Source: Actinomadura syzygii
Lineage (GTDB): Bacteria > Actinomycetota > Actinomycetes > Streptosporangiales > Streptosporangiaceae
Assembly: GCF_008085905.1 (NCBI RefSeq)
Contig: NZ_VSFF01000013.1
Span: 186,001-250,000, forward strand
DNA length: 64,000 nt
Reading direction: 5' to 3'
Each line of letters starts with the position of its first letter. Position 1 is the first letter of the stretch. Positions 44,317 through 52,678 of the stretch are shown here, one piece after another. Both the position numbers and the translations under genes were made by a program. The notes under the pieces were generated by a model. The model saw only the letters and a program-made list of their open reading frames with translations, did no database searches and was not told the origin of the DNA.

Positions 44317-46322
44317 CAGTCGCCCGCGGGCGTGAAGAGGCGGTAGACGGGCTGCAGGTCGGCGTGGACCTTGCCCCAGTCCGCGTCGGGCGCGCAGAGC
44401 AGGATCGCGTAGCCGTGCCCGTTCGCGACGAAGCCGCGGTTCAGGATGTGCATGCGGCCGCCGTCCCCGTCGAAGGTGAACTCCCAGTCGGCCGACTTCT
44501 TGCCCTTCCCCGTGTCGGGGACGGGCGGGTGGTCGCCGGTCGGCCTGATGTCGATCTTCTCGTAGCCGCGGAAGCCGGACCCGCCGCGCTCCTGCCGCCG
44601 CCAGTCGCCGATCGCGCTCTTGCCGGGATCGTCGGTCTGGTCGATCTGGATGTAGGTCCGGCGGCCGGGCGCGTAGTAGAAGTCGCCGCCGTTCCTGCGC
44701 TCGGGGCCCGTCCACTTCTCCGGGACGGCGAGGCTGTAGCCGCTGCGGTCCTTGTGCGTCCGGTATCCGGCGGGGACGCTGACGCCCGGCGTGCCGGTCG
44801 GCTTCGCCGAGGCCGGCGGCGCGGACGAGCCCTTGACGCCGGTCGCCGGGGTGGTCGCGCCCTCCTTGCGGGCCCGCTCGCCGCCCTTGTCGCCGCCGCC
44901 GCTCGCCAGCGCGATCCCGGCGACGACCATGATGATCACCAGCACCACCGCCGCCACGATCAGCACGTTGCGGTTGGAGGCGAGCACCGGACGCCCGCCG
45001 CCGCCACCGTGCGTCGTGGGCGGGAAGTGCGTCCCCTCGTGATCGACGGCGCCGTGGTCGACCGAGCCGTGGTCGACCGCGCCGTGGTTGCCCGCGCCGT
45101 GGTCGGCCTTGCCGTGGCCGCCCGGCCCGTGCTTGAGCGCCCCGCGGCGGGTGGGCATCGTGCTGCCGACGGGCTCGGTCCGGGGGCCGGAGGCCCGCCA
45201 GGACGACACGCGGTCGGGGTCGGGCGTGGTCTCGTTCGGCCCCGCCTTGCCCGTCTTGCCTGCCTTCCCCGCCTTGCCCGCCTTGCCCGCCGTCGCGGGC
45301 CCGGACGCGGCGGCGCCGGACGGGAGGTCGAAGCTGGTCAGCTGGTCGGGACGGCCGCCCGCCGCCTCGCCGGAGGGCGGCTCGACGACGGTCTCGGCGG
45401 GCGAGCCGGAGCCGTGGCCGGGGACGGGCGGGAGGTCGTCGGCCGTGTACTCGACGGCCATCGTGCGCTGCGTGTCGATGGTCTCCTGGCGGACGATGTC
45501 GTCCAGCAGCGCGCCCGCCTCGATGGCCCCCATCCGCTGGTCGGGGTTCTTGTGGAGCAGCCCCTCGATGACCGGGATGAGCCGGCCGCCCTTCTCCGGC
45601 GCGTCGGGCTCCTCGGAGATGACCGCGACCAGCGCGGCCATCGGCTCGGGACGCTCGAACGGCGACTTGCCGTGCAGCATCGCGTACAGGGTCACGCCGA
45701 GCGACCACAGGTCGGACGCGGGCCCCGCGACACGCCCGCGCGCACGCTCGGGCGCGATATAGGCGGGCGAGCCCATGACCAGGCCCGTCTGCGTGAGGGT
45801 GGCGTCGCCGGACGCGGTCGCGATGCCGAAGTCGGTGAGCACGGCGCGCTCGCCCATGCGCCCGGTGCCGGTGATGAGCACGTTGCTGGGCTTGACGTCG
45901 CGGTGCAGGACGCCGGCCTCGTGCGCGGCGTGCAGCGCGGCGAGCATCTGCCGGCCGATCTCCGCGGCGCGGCGGGCCTCCAGCGGGCCCTCCTGCTTGA
46001 TCACCTGGTCGAGGGAGCGCGCCCGGATGAGCTCCATGATGATCCAGGGGCGGTCGTCCTCCTCGACGACGTCGTAGACGGTGACGACGCCGGGGTGGCC
46101 GAGCCGGGCCGCGGTGCGCGCCTCACGGAACGTGCGCTTGTGGTGGACGGCGCGCTCCTCATCGGTGAGACCATGCGGGAGGATGACCTCCTTCACCGCA
46201 ACGTCACGACCGAGGACCTCATCGTGTGCCTGCCAGACCGTCCCCATGCCGCCCCGGCCGACCTGGGTCACCAGGCGGTAGCGGCGGGCGAGCAACCGCT
46301 CACCGGTGGGTTCATTTGGCAT
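44316..46322 (-). CDS. Ser/Thr protein kinase 3 with external sensor domain
   Basis: About 668 residues. The kinase domain has [38 protein letters not shown] and [11 protein letters not shown]. The linker contains low-complexity repeats (KAGKAGKAGK, and HGAVDHG-type His/Asp repeats). One transmembrane segment (VLIVAAVVLVIIMVVAGIAL) is followed by an external domain with GYSLAVPEKWTG, TYIQIDQTDDP and a hydrophobic ILLCAP strand. The first gene of the kinase operon. ATG 46320-46322 (MPNEPTGERLL) is preferred; a GTG at 46374-46376 is possible. Confidence 0.9.
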   Translation of the reverse strand: MPNEPTGERLLARRYRLVTQVGRGGMGTVWQAHDEVLGRDVAVKEVILPHGLTDEERAVHHKRTFREARTAARLGHPGVVTVYDVVEEDDRPWIIMELIRARSLDQVIKQEGPLEARRAAEIGRQMLAALHAAHEAGVLHRDVKPSNVLITGTGRMGERAVLTDFGIATASGDATLTQTGLVMGSPAYIAPERARGRVAGPASDLWSLGVTLYAMLHGKSPFERPEPMAALVAVISEEPDAPEKGGRLIPVIEGLLHKNPDQRMGAIEAGALLDDIVRQETIDTQRTMAVEYTADDLPPVPGHGSGSPAETVVEPPSGEAAGGRPDQLTSFDLPSGAAASGPATAGKAGKAGKAGKTGKAGPNETTPDPDRVSSWRASGPRTEPVGSTMPTRRGALKHGPGGHGKADHGAGNHGAVDHGSVDHGAVDHEGTHFPPTTHGGGGGRPVLASNRNVLIVAAVVLVIIMVVAGIALASGGGDKGGERARKEGATTPATGVKGSSAPPASAKPTGTPGVSVPAGYRTHKDRSGYSLAVPEKWTGPERRNGGDFYYAPGRRTYIQIDQTDDPGKSAIGDWRRQERGGSGFRGYEKIDIRPTGDHPPVPDTGKGKKSADWEFTFDGDGGRMHILNRGFVANGHGYAILLCAPDADWGKVHADLQPVYRLFTPAGD

Positions 46323-46447
46323 ATCCGCGACCATATCGACTTTTGCTGACAACCTTGGACCGAGCTTGCAAGCCACATCCCCCTACTCGTACGACGTCCG
46401 GCCCCACCTTGAGGTTCGCCGCCGGACGGGCACGCGCCGACGGAAGC

Positions 46448-49400
46448 GTGGTGGACGTGACACCCGTGACGAATAAGAAGGCAGCACCGCACGGCGACCG
46501 GGGGAACGCGCCGGGACGGGAACCGCACGATCCCCGCGCGCCGCGCGGCGGCCTGCGCGGCGAATGGGGACGGCTGATCCAGGCCGCACCGACGATCTTC
46601 TTCTGGTACACGCGCCTCTCCGGGATCCTCTCGCTCCTCGCGTGGGTCTCCTATGGTCTCATCCTTGAGATAGCCGATATCTGGGCGTTGCGCTGGATCG
46701 GCTATCTCGGCTGGTTCCCGAGCGTGCCCATCGGGCTCGTGTGGATCCTGCTGTCGATGGGCATCAGGCGGCGCAAGAAGGCCGCCTGGCGGATCCTAGT
46801 GGCGATCTTCTGCCTGCCCACCGCCCTCGGCGTGACGGCGCTGCTGACCACGCTGATCAGCCCGGCGAAGCCGACTCCGATCGGCCTGATCGTCAGCGCG
46901 GGCGTCTACCTCGCGGTGCTCGTCCTGCTGATCTCCGCGCGCGGGCAGTTCACCACGCTGCCGGACCGCGCGAACCGCAGGCTCGCCACGCTGGTGTTCA
47001 TCGGCACGCTGATCGTGACCCTCGGGATCGGCACGCTGCTGGTCAACATGACCGACCGGAACCGGCACGGCGACCTGTGGACGCACCCGCTCTACGCGAT
47101 CTCGCAGACCGTCCTCGGGCCGCGCGTCAGCGGCAAGCCGATCAATGTGAACGTCCCGTTCGCGGTGGACGCGATCCTCTGGGTGCTCGGCACCGGGCTG
47201 CTGCTCGTCACGTTCTGGGCGCTGTTCAAGCCGGGGCGGCGCGACCCCGTCCTGGACCCCGGGGCGGAGCTCGCCGCCCGCGCGCTGCTCGCCGAGTACG
47301 GCGACCAGGACTCCCTCGGCTACTTCGCGCTGCGCCGCGACAAGGACATCATGGTCGCGCCGAACGGCAAGGCCGCCATCGCCTACCGGGTGGAGGGATC
47401 GGTCTCGCTCGCCAGCGGCGACCCGCTCGGCGACCCCGAGTCGTGGGACCAGGCGATCGAGGCGTGGCTCGCGGAGTGCCGCGAGCACGCCTGGATCCCG
47501 GGCGCGGTCAGCGTCGGGGAGCGCGCCGCGCACATCTACCGGCGGCACGGCTTCGACGCCCTCGAACTCGGCGACGAGGCGATCATCGACCTGACCGACT
47601 TCAACCTGGACGGACGGGAGATGCGGCAGGTCCGGCAGGCCGTCCGGCGGGTGGAGCGGGCCGGGTACAGCGTGCGGATCAGGCGGCACTCGCAGATCCC
47701 GGCGTGGGAGATGGCGAAGCTCATCCGCAGCGCGGACGCCTGGCGCGGCGACGACACCGAGCGCGGCTTCTCGATGGCGCTCGGCCGCCTCGGCGACCCG
47801 ACCGACGGCCGCTGCGTCATGGTCGAGGCGTTCGACGCGGAGGGCGAGCTGCGCGGGCTGCTCAGCTTCGTCCCGTGGGGGCGGACGGGGCTGTCGCTCG
47901 ACCTGATGCGCCGCGACCGGCTCGCGGAGAACGGCCTGAACGAGTACATGGTCGCGAAGCTCGCGGAGAAGGCGGCGGCGGTAGGCGCGCAGCAGCTCTC
48001 GCTGAACTTCGCGATGCTGCGCAAGGCGTTCGCGCAGGGCTCGTCGATCGGCGCCGGGCCGGTCGCGCGGCTCTACTACCGGTTCCTGTCGTTCGCGTCG
48101 AAGTTCTGGCAGCTCGAATCGCTGTACCTGGCGAACTCCAAGTACCTGCCGCACTGGCGGCCGCGCTACGTCTGCTACACGCACAGCCGGGACGTCCTGC
48201 GGCTCGGGCTCGCCTACGCCCGCGCCGAGGGGTTCCTGCCGAACCTGAACCGGCCGAAGCTGGACCGCGCCGCCGCGATGGTCCCGTCCGCCGACCTCGT
48301 CCAGCGGATCAAGGAGATCGAGGACGCGGCCGACGCCGCCCGCGCGCCGCAGCGCCGGCTGTCGGAGCAGGAGCGGGTCCGGCACGCCAAGCTGGACGAG
48401 ATCCGCGCCGCCGGGATGGAGCCGTACGCGCTCGGCTTCGAGCGCACCGACTTCGCCGCCGGGATCCGCGAGCGGTTCGCCGGCCTCGCGCCGGACGCCC
48501 ACACCGGGGAGCGCGTCTCGGTCGCCGGCCGGGTCGTCCTCGCCCGCGAGCACGGCAGGCTGATCTTCGTCACGCTGCGCGACGAGACCGCCGACCTCCA
48601 GGTCATGCTGACCGCGGACGCGCTCGGCGACGAGTCGCTGCGGCACTGGAAGAAGCTGATCGACCTCGGCGACCAGGTCGGGGTGAGCGGCGAGGTCGTG
48701 ACGTCCCGGCGCGGCGAGCTGTCGGTGCGCGCCGAGTCGTGGAAGCTCGCCGCCAAGTGCCTGCGGCCGCTGCCGAACAAGAGCACCGGGCTGTCCGACC
48801 CGGAGGCCCGGGTGCGGCAGCGCTACGTCGACTTCATCGTCAACGACGAGGCGCGCCGGATGCTGCGGGTCCGCGGCGACGCGATCGCCGCCGTCCGGGA
48901 CGGCCTGCGCGAGCGCGGCTACCTCGAAGTCGAGACGCCGATGCTCCAGCCCGTCCACGGCGGCGCCGCCGCGCGCCCGTTCACCACCCGGATGAACGCC
49001 TACAACCTTCAGCTCTACCTGCGGATCGCGCCCGAGCTGTACCTGAAGCGACTGCTCGTCGGCGGGGCCGGGCGCGTCTTCGAGCTGAACCGCAACTTCC
49101 GCAACGAGGGCGTCTCGCCGAAGCACAACCCCGAGTTCACGATGCTGGAGGCGTACGAGCCGTACGGCGACTACGACACGATGGCGGAGCTGACCCGCTC
49201 CCTCGTGACGGACGCGGCGCGGGCCGCGCTCGGCACCACGGTCGTCGTCCGGGACGGGGCGGAGCACGACCTCGCGGAGCCGTGGCGGCAGATCACCGTG
49301 TACGAGTCGGTGTCGGAGGCGCTGGGCGAGGAGGTCACCCCGGACACGCCGGCCCCAGTCACGCGCGGGTACGCCGAGCGGTGCGGGCTGAACGCCGACC

Positions 49401-49825
49401 CGCAGTGGGGGCAGGGGAAGATCGTCCAGGAGCTGTTCGAGGCGCTGGTCGAGGGGACGCTGACCGCGCCGACGTTCGTCCGGGACTACCCGGCCGAGAC
49501 GTCCCCGCTGACCCGGCCGCACCGCGCCGACCCGCGCCTCGCCGAGAAGTGGGACCTGATCGTCTTCGGGATGGAGCTCGGCACCGCCTACTCGGAGCTG
49601 ATCGACCCGATCCTGCAGCGGCAGCGCCTCACCGAGCAGTCGCTCCAGGCGGCGGGCGGCGACCCGGAGGCCATGGAGCTGGACGAGGACTTCCTGCGCG
49701 CCCTGGAGTACGCGATGCCCCCGGCGGGCGGGATGGGCATGGGCATCGACCGGCTGCTGATCACGCTGACCGGGCGGAGCATCCGCGAGACGATCCCGTT
49801 CCCGCTGGTCCGCCCCGGTTCTTAG
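46448..49825 (+). CDS. lysX: Bifunctional lysyl-phosphatidylglycerol synthase / lysyl-tRNA synthetase
   Basis: About 1125 residues, the normal size of LysX. Six transmembrane segments (residues about 40-265) precede an MprF-like lysyltransferase domain (KDIMVAPNGKAAIAYRV, SLASGDPLGD, FAMLRKAF). The C-terminal 510 residues are a class II LysRS with an OB domain (RVVLAREHGRLIF), motif 2 FRNEGVSPKHNPEFTML and motif 3 GMGMGIDRLLITLT. It adds lysine from Lys-tRNA to phosphatidylglycerol, lowering envelope charge and conferring resistance to cationic peptides. GTG 46448 or the next GTG codons are the likely start. Divergent from the kinase operon. Confidence 0.92.
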   Translation: MVDVTPVTNKKAAPHGDRGNAPGREPHDPRAPRGGLRGEWGRLIQAAPTIFFWYTRLSGILSLLAWVSYGLILEIADIWALRWIGYLGWFPSVPIGLVWILLSMGIRRRKKAAWRILVAIFCLPTALGVTALLTTLISPAKPTPIGLIVSAGVYLAVLVLLISARGQFTTLPDRANRRLATLVFIGTLIVTLGIGTLLVNMTDRNRHGDLWTHPLYAISQTVLGPRVSGKPINVNVPFAVDAILWVLGTGLLLVTFWALFKPGRRDPVLDPGAELAARALLAEYGDQDSLGYFALRRDKDIMVAPNGKAAIAYRVEGSVSLASGDPLGDPESWDQAIEAWLAECREHAWIPGAVSVGERAAHIYRRHGFDALELGDEAIIDLTDFNLDGREMRQVRQAVRRVERAGYSVRIRRHSQIPAWEMAKLIRSADAWRGDDTERGFSMALGRLGDPTDGRCVMVEAFDAEGELRGLLSFVPWGRTGLSLDLMRRDRLAENGLNEYMVAKLAEKAAAVGAQQLSLNFAMLRKAFAQGSSIGAGPVARLYYRFLSFASKFWQLESLYLANSKYLPHWRPRYVCYTHSRDVLRLGLAYARAEGFLPNLNRPKLDRAAAMVPSADLVQRIKEIEDAADAARAPQRRLSEQERVRHAKLDEIRAAGMEPYALGFERTDFAAGIRERFAGLAPDAHTGERVSVAGRVVLAREHGRLIFVTLRDETADLQVMLTADALGDESLRHWKKLIDLGDQVGVSGEVVTSRRGELSVRAESWKLAAKCLRPLPNKSTGLSDPEARVRQRYVDFIVNDEARRMLRVRGDAIAAVRDGLRERGYLEVETPMLQPVHGGAAARPFTTRMNAYNLQLYLRIAPELYLKRLLVGGAGRVFELNRNFRNEGVSPKHNPEFTMLEAYEPYGDYDTMAELTRSLVTDAARAALGTTVVVRDGAEHDLAEPWRQITVYESVSEALGEEVTPDTPAPVTRGYAERCGLNADPQWGQGKIVQELFEALVEGTLTAPTFVRDYPAETSPLTRPHRADPRLAEKWDLIVFGMELGTAYSELIDPILQRQRLTEQSLQAAGGDPEAMELDEDFLRALEYAMPPAGGMGMGIDRLLITLTGRSIRETIPFPLVRPGS

Positions 49826-50334
49826 AGCGTTCGGGGGGCCGGGCGGTAGCCCTGGGCGGCGAGCCAGGCGCGTGCCGCGCCGCGCCGGGCGTCCTCTCCC
49901 TCGGGGAGGGGCAGCGGCGGGATCGGCAGCCAGCGGTCGGAGTCGTCGGCCTCCTCCGCGGGAACGACGTCGCCGCGCTCCAGGTCGAGGAGGGAGTCGC
50001 CGCCGTCCAGGGCCGCCGCCAGGGCGCCGAGGTCGGCGGGCAGCGGGACGAGCGGCGGCGCCGGGCGCGACCCGAGCGCGGCGGCGAGGTCGGCGGCCAG
50101 TTCGGCGTCGCCCGGCAGGCCGCGTGAGTCCAGCGCGTCGAGGCAGGCGCGGGCGAGCCGCTCCGCATCTGGCTCGGCGTAGGGCTCGGTCAGCGCGAAG
50201 ACGAGCACGTCGCCCGCGTATTGCAGCACCGGGGCGAGCGGCCGTCCGCGCAGCGCGCCGAGCCCGTCACGTCCGTCCCCGCGGTGTGCGGCGGCGCGCA
50301 GCCGCGCCAGCGATTCCCCGTCCCATTCGGTCAC
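49822..50334 (-). CDS. Hypothetical acidic protein, faintly UPF0158-like
   Basis: About 170 residues from GTG 50332-50334 (start of MTEWDGESLARLR). Its stop overlaps that of lysX in antiparallel fashion (TTAG). The segment SLLDLERGDVVPAEEADDSD resembles the FLDLETGEV pattern of UPF0158 proteins, followed by RWLPIPPLP. No catalytic motif is recognised. The longer frame upstream is not supported. It ends with a conserved-looking ARAWLAAQGY helix. Confidence 0.6.
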   Translation of the reverse strand: MTEWDGESLARLRAAAHRGDGRDGLGALRGRPLAPVLQYAGDVLVFALTEPYAEPDAERLARACLDALDSRGLPGDAELAADLAAALGSRPAPPLVPLPADLGALAAALDGGDSLLDLERGDVVPAEEADDSDRWLPIPPLPLPEGEDARRGAARAWLAAQGYRPAPRTL

Positions 50335-50449
50335 ACCGACATTTGTACAGACTTCGTCTGACACTGGGCGGCCGTTCCGCCGGAAAACCATTATGGATAT
50401 TCGCCGGGCGTCCGTAGCGTTGACCATGTTCCTGACGGGAGAAGGTGAG

Positions 50450-51187
50450 ATGACCATGGCAAAGCTCAACCAGATCATCGCCATTGAGAAAGGCGTGAAG
50501 GGCCGCGCCCAGCGCGAGGTGGCGGACGTTCTGCGGCTGCTCCAGAAGCCGGTGCTGCTGTCGGGCATCTCCCGCGTGTACCGTCCGAAGGACGACGAGG
50601 GCGAGACCCTTCCGCCGGAGTCCACCAAGGTCCAGGTGAAGTCGGAGGACGCGCTCCGCGACGTCTCGAAGACGCTCACCCGGCTGTTCGACGTGGTCGC
50701 CACGAAGGACTGGGCGAACCGCGAGGCGAGCGCCGACGTCGTCGTCGACGGCAGGCCGATCCTGACCGGAGTCCCGGTCACCTACCTGCTGTTCCTGGAG
50801 AAGCAGCTCAACGAGCTGCACGCGGTCCTCGACAACCTGCCCGTCCTGGACGCGTCCGAGTCGTGGAGCTACGACGAGAGCCAGGACGTGTGGCGCGCCG
50901 CGCCGGTCGAGACGTCCCGGACGAAGAAGGTCCCGCGGGCCCACGTCCTCTACGAGGCGACCGAGAAGCACCCGGCCCAGGTCGAGACGTTCACCGAGGA
51001 CGTGATCGTCGGCACCTGGACGAAGGTCGCGTTCTCCGGCGCGCTGCCCGCGCGCCGCCTGAACGAGCTGCGCGACCGCGTGGACCGGCTGCTGGCCGCG
51101 GTGAAGTACGCGCGTGAGGAGGCCAACACGGCGGAGGTCGACGACCGGCAGGTCGGCGACGCCGTCTTCGCGTACCTGTTCGCGTAA
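50450..51187 (+). CDS. DUF7873-type protein next to a Y-RNA-like element
   Basis: The 245-residue soluble protein begins MTMAKLNQIIAIEKGVKGRA, continues with GISRVYRPKDDEGETLPPES, and has LFDVVATKDWAN and VPVTYLLFLEKQLNELHAVL. It ends with a charged coiled-coil-like helix (LNELRDRVDRLLAAV) and AVFAYLFA. This pattern recurs in actinobacteria and their phages as DUF7873; no function is established. GGGAGAAGG precedes ATG 50450. No membrane segment. It is followed after 130 bases by the YrlA-like RNA, so a role with that RNA is an attractive but unproven idea. Confidence 0.75.
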   Translation: MTMAKLNQIIAIEKGVKGRAQREVADVLRLLQKPVLLSGISRVYRPKDDEGETLPPESTKVQVKSEDALRDVSKTLTRLFDVVATKDWANREASADVVVDGRPILTGVPVTYLLFLEKQLNELHAVLDNLPVLDASESWSYDESQDVWRAAPVETSRTKKVPRAHVLYEATEKHPAQVETFTEDVIVGTWTKVAFSGALPARRLNELRDRVDRLLAAVKYAREEANTAEVDDRQVGDAVFAYLFA

Positions 51188-51196
51188 CCCGAGACT

Positions 51197-51216
51197 CCCC
51201 CGCTGGAGCGCGGGGG
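51197..51216 (+). terminator. Hairpin after the DUF7873 gene
   Basis: CCCCCGC (51197-51203) pairs with GCGGGGG (51210-51216) around a six-base loop, ten bases past the stop codon. A second hairpin, CCGCG-TCCC to GGG-CGCGG (51218-51237), follows at once. Together they probably terminate or process the transcript. Confidence 0.5.
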
Positions 51217-51240
51217 GCCGCGTCCCTGTGGGCGCGGAAA

Positions 51241-51300
51241 GCTGAGGATGACGCTCAGTCTGAATACGCAAGCTCAGACTATCGCTCCAGACTCAGCATT
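51241..51300. other. Structured non-coding segment upstream of the Y-RNA-like element
   Basis: This stretch holds several overlapping self-complementary pieces: GCTGAG with CTCAG, TCTGA with TCAGA, and GCTGAG (51241) with CTCAGC (51293). The word CTCAGtCTGA and variants recur three times. It could be the promoter region or a 5' domain of the RNA that follows. No coding frame fits. Confidence 0.4.
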
Positions 51301-51320
51301 CGCCGTTCCCCACCGGCGGA

Positions 51321-51424
51321 GGCGACCGGTCTTTCCCGTAGTTGTCAGTTCGAATCTGACCCGCAGCTCTCGTGCTGCGGTAGCTCAACGGAAGAGCGCG
51401 GCGAAGGAAAACTGACCCGGCGCC
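51321..51424 (+). ncRNA. YrlA-class bacterial Y RNA (tRNA-like module, candidate)
   Basis: A tRNA-like domain is present with its halves in rearranged order. The T arm comes first: GTCAG (51344-51348), loop TTCGAAT, CTGAC (51356-51360). It runs directly into an acceptor-like strand CCGCAGC (51361-51367), a 6-base loop TCTCGT, and the pairing strand GCTGCGG (51374-51380). Then come TA, as U8-A9, and a D arm GCTC-AACGGAA-GAGC (51383-51397) with the D-loop GG. The outer ends form a bulged stem: GGCG, CCGG-TC and TTTCC on the 5' side with GGAAA, GACCCGG and CGCC on the 3' side. This is the known layout of YrlA Y RNAs, in which the anticodon arm is replaced by the Ro-binding stem. No Ro gene is in the window. 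The exact ends and strand of transcription are inferred. Confidence 0.75.
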
Positions 51425-51432
51425 TGTTCATC

Positions 51433-51496
51433 GACGGTGGGTGCATTCGACGGCTTCCGGGCCCCGGGGATCGGGTAATCCCCGGGGTCCACCGTC
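51433..51496. terminator. Nested hairpin between the Y-RNA-like element and the winged-helix gene
   Basis: GACGGTGG (51433-51440) pairs with CCACCGTC (51489-51496). Inside, CCCCGGGGAT (51462-51471) pairs with ATCCCCGGGG (51478-51487) around CGGGTA. The position between converging units suggests a two-way terminator. The 3' side is followed by GCCA, which makes it superficially tRNA-like, but no D or anticodon arm fits. Confidence 0.5.
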
Positions 51497-51510
51497 GCCA
51501 TTCCGCGAGG

Positions 51511-52605
51511 TCACCCCGTCCAGGCGGTGAGATGCACCTCGTGCGCGGCGTCGGGGTCGGTGAACTCCAGGAGGCTCGCCGCCTCCGCCTCGACGGCCCG
51601 CTCGTCCGGGATGGGCGCGAACGCCTCGACGGTCAGGACGGCGCGGCCCGCCTTCCGGTCGCGCTTGAGCGTCCACAGGCCGTGGACGCGCCCGTCCACG
51701 AGGAGCGTCGGCTTGGTCTCCGACCCGACGCAGACGAGCTTGCGGTGCTCGTCCGTCATCAGGCGGGTGCGGTCGGCGTAGGCGAGGACGAGGTTGTCGA
51801 ACCCCGGCAGGAACCGGACGGGGGCGTCGCCCTCTCCGTCCGGCAGTCGGGCGTCGGGGAGGTCGAAGAGCTCCACGCCGTTCTCGTCCTGGTAGACGCG
51901 CAGGTCGGGGCGCAGTTCGTCGAAGACCTCGGCCATCCGGCGCAGACCGGACCAGATCTGGAAGTCCTTGACGGACGCGGGCCCGAACGACGCCAGGTAG
52001 CGGCGGACCAGCCGCTCCGGCCCGGACTGCTGGAACGACCTGCCGATCCACTCCTCCGCGAGCGCGAACGGCGTGGCGCCGCCGACGTTCCACGTCCCGC
52101 TGGGCGGCGGGTGGACGACGGACAGCAGCGCCTGGACCGTCCAGCCGATGGCCGTCCGGTCACGGCCCGGCCACGTCTCGGCGAGCCTCTTCGCGAGCTG
52201 CGGACGGGTCATGACCTCGCCCTCCAGGAGTTCGCGCGCCGCGGCGGCCAGCTCGTCGAGGTCCCAGTCCCGGGTGGCGCGGCCGAACGCGGCCTGCCGC
52301 GCGCTGAGGATCCTCTCCTGGACGAGCGGCCGCAGCCACAGGTAGTCGTCGGAGAGGGCCATGTGCTGCGTCCCCCGGAGGATCGACCCGCGTACGACGT
52401 GCCGTCCGGTCATGAGGTCGGTGAGGTCGTCGCGCCGGAAGCCCGCCAGCCGCGTCCAGAGCGTGTAGTAGGGGACGTTGTTCTCCTGCGCCTGGAGCGC
52501 GACGAGATGCCGGACGGCGTCCAGCGCGGACATGTCGGCCCGCTCCAGGAGGTGCTGCCGCTCCAGCGCCGCCCGGTTGAGCGTCCGTCGATCCAGCGTC
52601 CGCAT
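51511..52605 (-). CDS. Winged-helix DNA-binding domain protein (HTH_42-like)
   Basis: The 364-residue protein matches the winged-helix DNA-binding family common in actinomycetes: LNRAALERQHLLER, AVRHLVALQAQENN, LTDLMTGRHVVRGSILRGTQH, GPASVKDFQIWSGL and FLPGFDNLVLAY. Related proteins, such as YcaQ, are DNA glycosylases that unhook crosslinks or act on damaged DNA, so a repair role is conceivable; this was not tested. ATG 52603-52605 follows AGGGGG. A perfect 13-base inverted repeat lies 25 bases upstream of the start. Confidence 0.82.
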   Translation of the reverse strand: MRTLDRRTLNRAALERQHLLERADMSALDAVRHLVALQAQENNVPYYTLWTRLAGFRRDDLTDLMTGRHVVRGSILRGTQHMALSDDYLWLRPLVQERILSARQAAFGRATRDWDLDELAAAARELLEGEVMTRPQLAKRLAETWPGRDRTAIGWTVQALLSVVHPPPSGTWNVGGATPFALAEEWIGRSFQQSGPERLVRRYLASFGPASVKDFQIWSGLRRMAEVFDELRPDLRVYQDENGVELFDLPDARLPDGEGDAPVRFLPGFDNLVLAYADRTRLMTDEHRKLVCVGSETKPTLLVDGRVHGLWTLKRDRKAGRAVLTVEAFAPIPDERAVEAEAASLLEFTDPDAAHEVHLTAWTG

Positions 52606-52629
52606 CACGACCCCCTAAGACAGGAACAA

Positions 52630-52663
52630 AGCATTCCGTTCTACGATACCAGAACGGAATGCT
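52630..52663. promoter_or_regulatory. Perfect 13-bp inverted repeat, probable operator
   Basis: AGCATTCCGTTCT (52630-52642) and AGAACGGAATGCT (52651-52663) are exact complements separated by eight bases. It sits between the stop of the helicase-like gene and the start of the winged-helix gene, both minus strand. The arms contain the GAACGGAATG word seen in some TetR-type operators. It could also act as a terminator for the upstream gene. Confidence 0.55.
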
Positions 52664-52678
52664 CTATTCCCCTGCCGT

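Noticed and set aside
45000-45320. Tandem repeats as a possible CRISPR or mobile element
   Set aside because: They are in-frame low-complexity codons (His/Asp and Lys/Ala/Gly repeats) in the linker of kinase 3.
46741-50127. 1128-residue plus-strand frame overlapping lysX
   Set aside because: Out-of-frame shadow, almost entirely Arg/Ala/Gly/Pro; lysX explains the region.
51321-51424. Circularly permuted tRNA gene
   Set aside because: The outer stem is long and bulged, the junction sizes do not give a 5-bp anticodon stem with 7-base loop, and no anticodon can be assigned. The YrlA Y RNA layout explains all parts better.
51433-51496. tRNA-like structure ending in CCA
   Set aside because: Only an outer and one inner hairpin fit; there are no D, anticodon or T arms. 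A terminator explains it.
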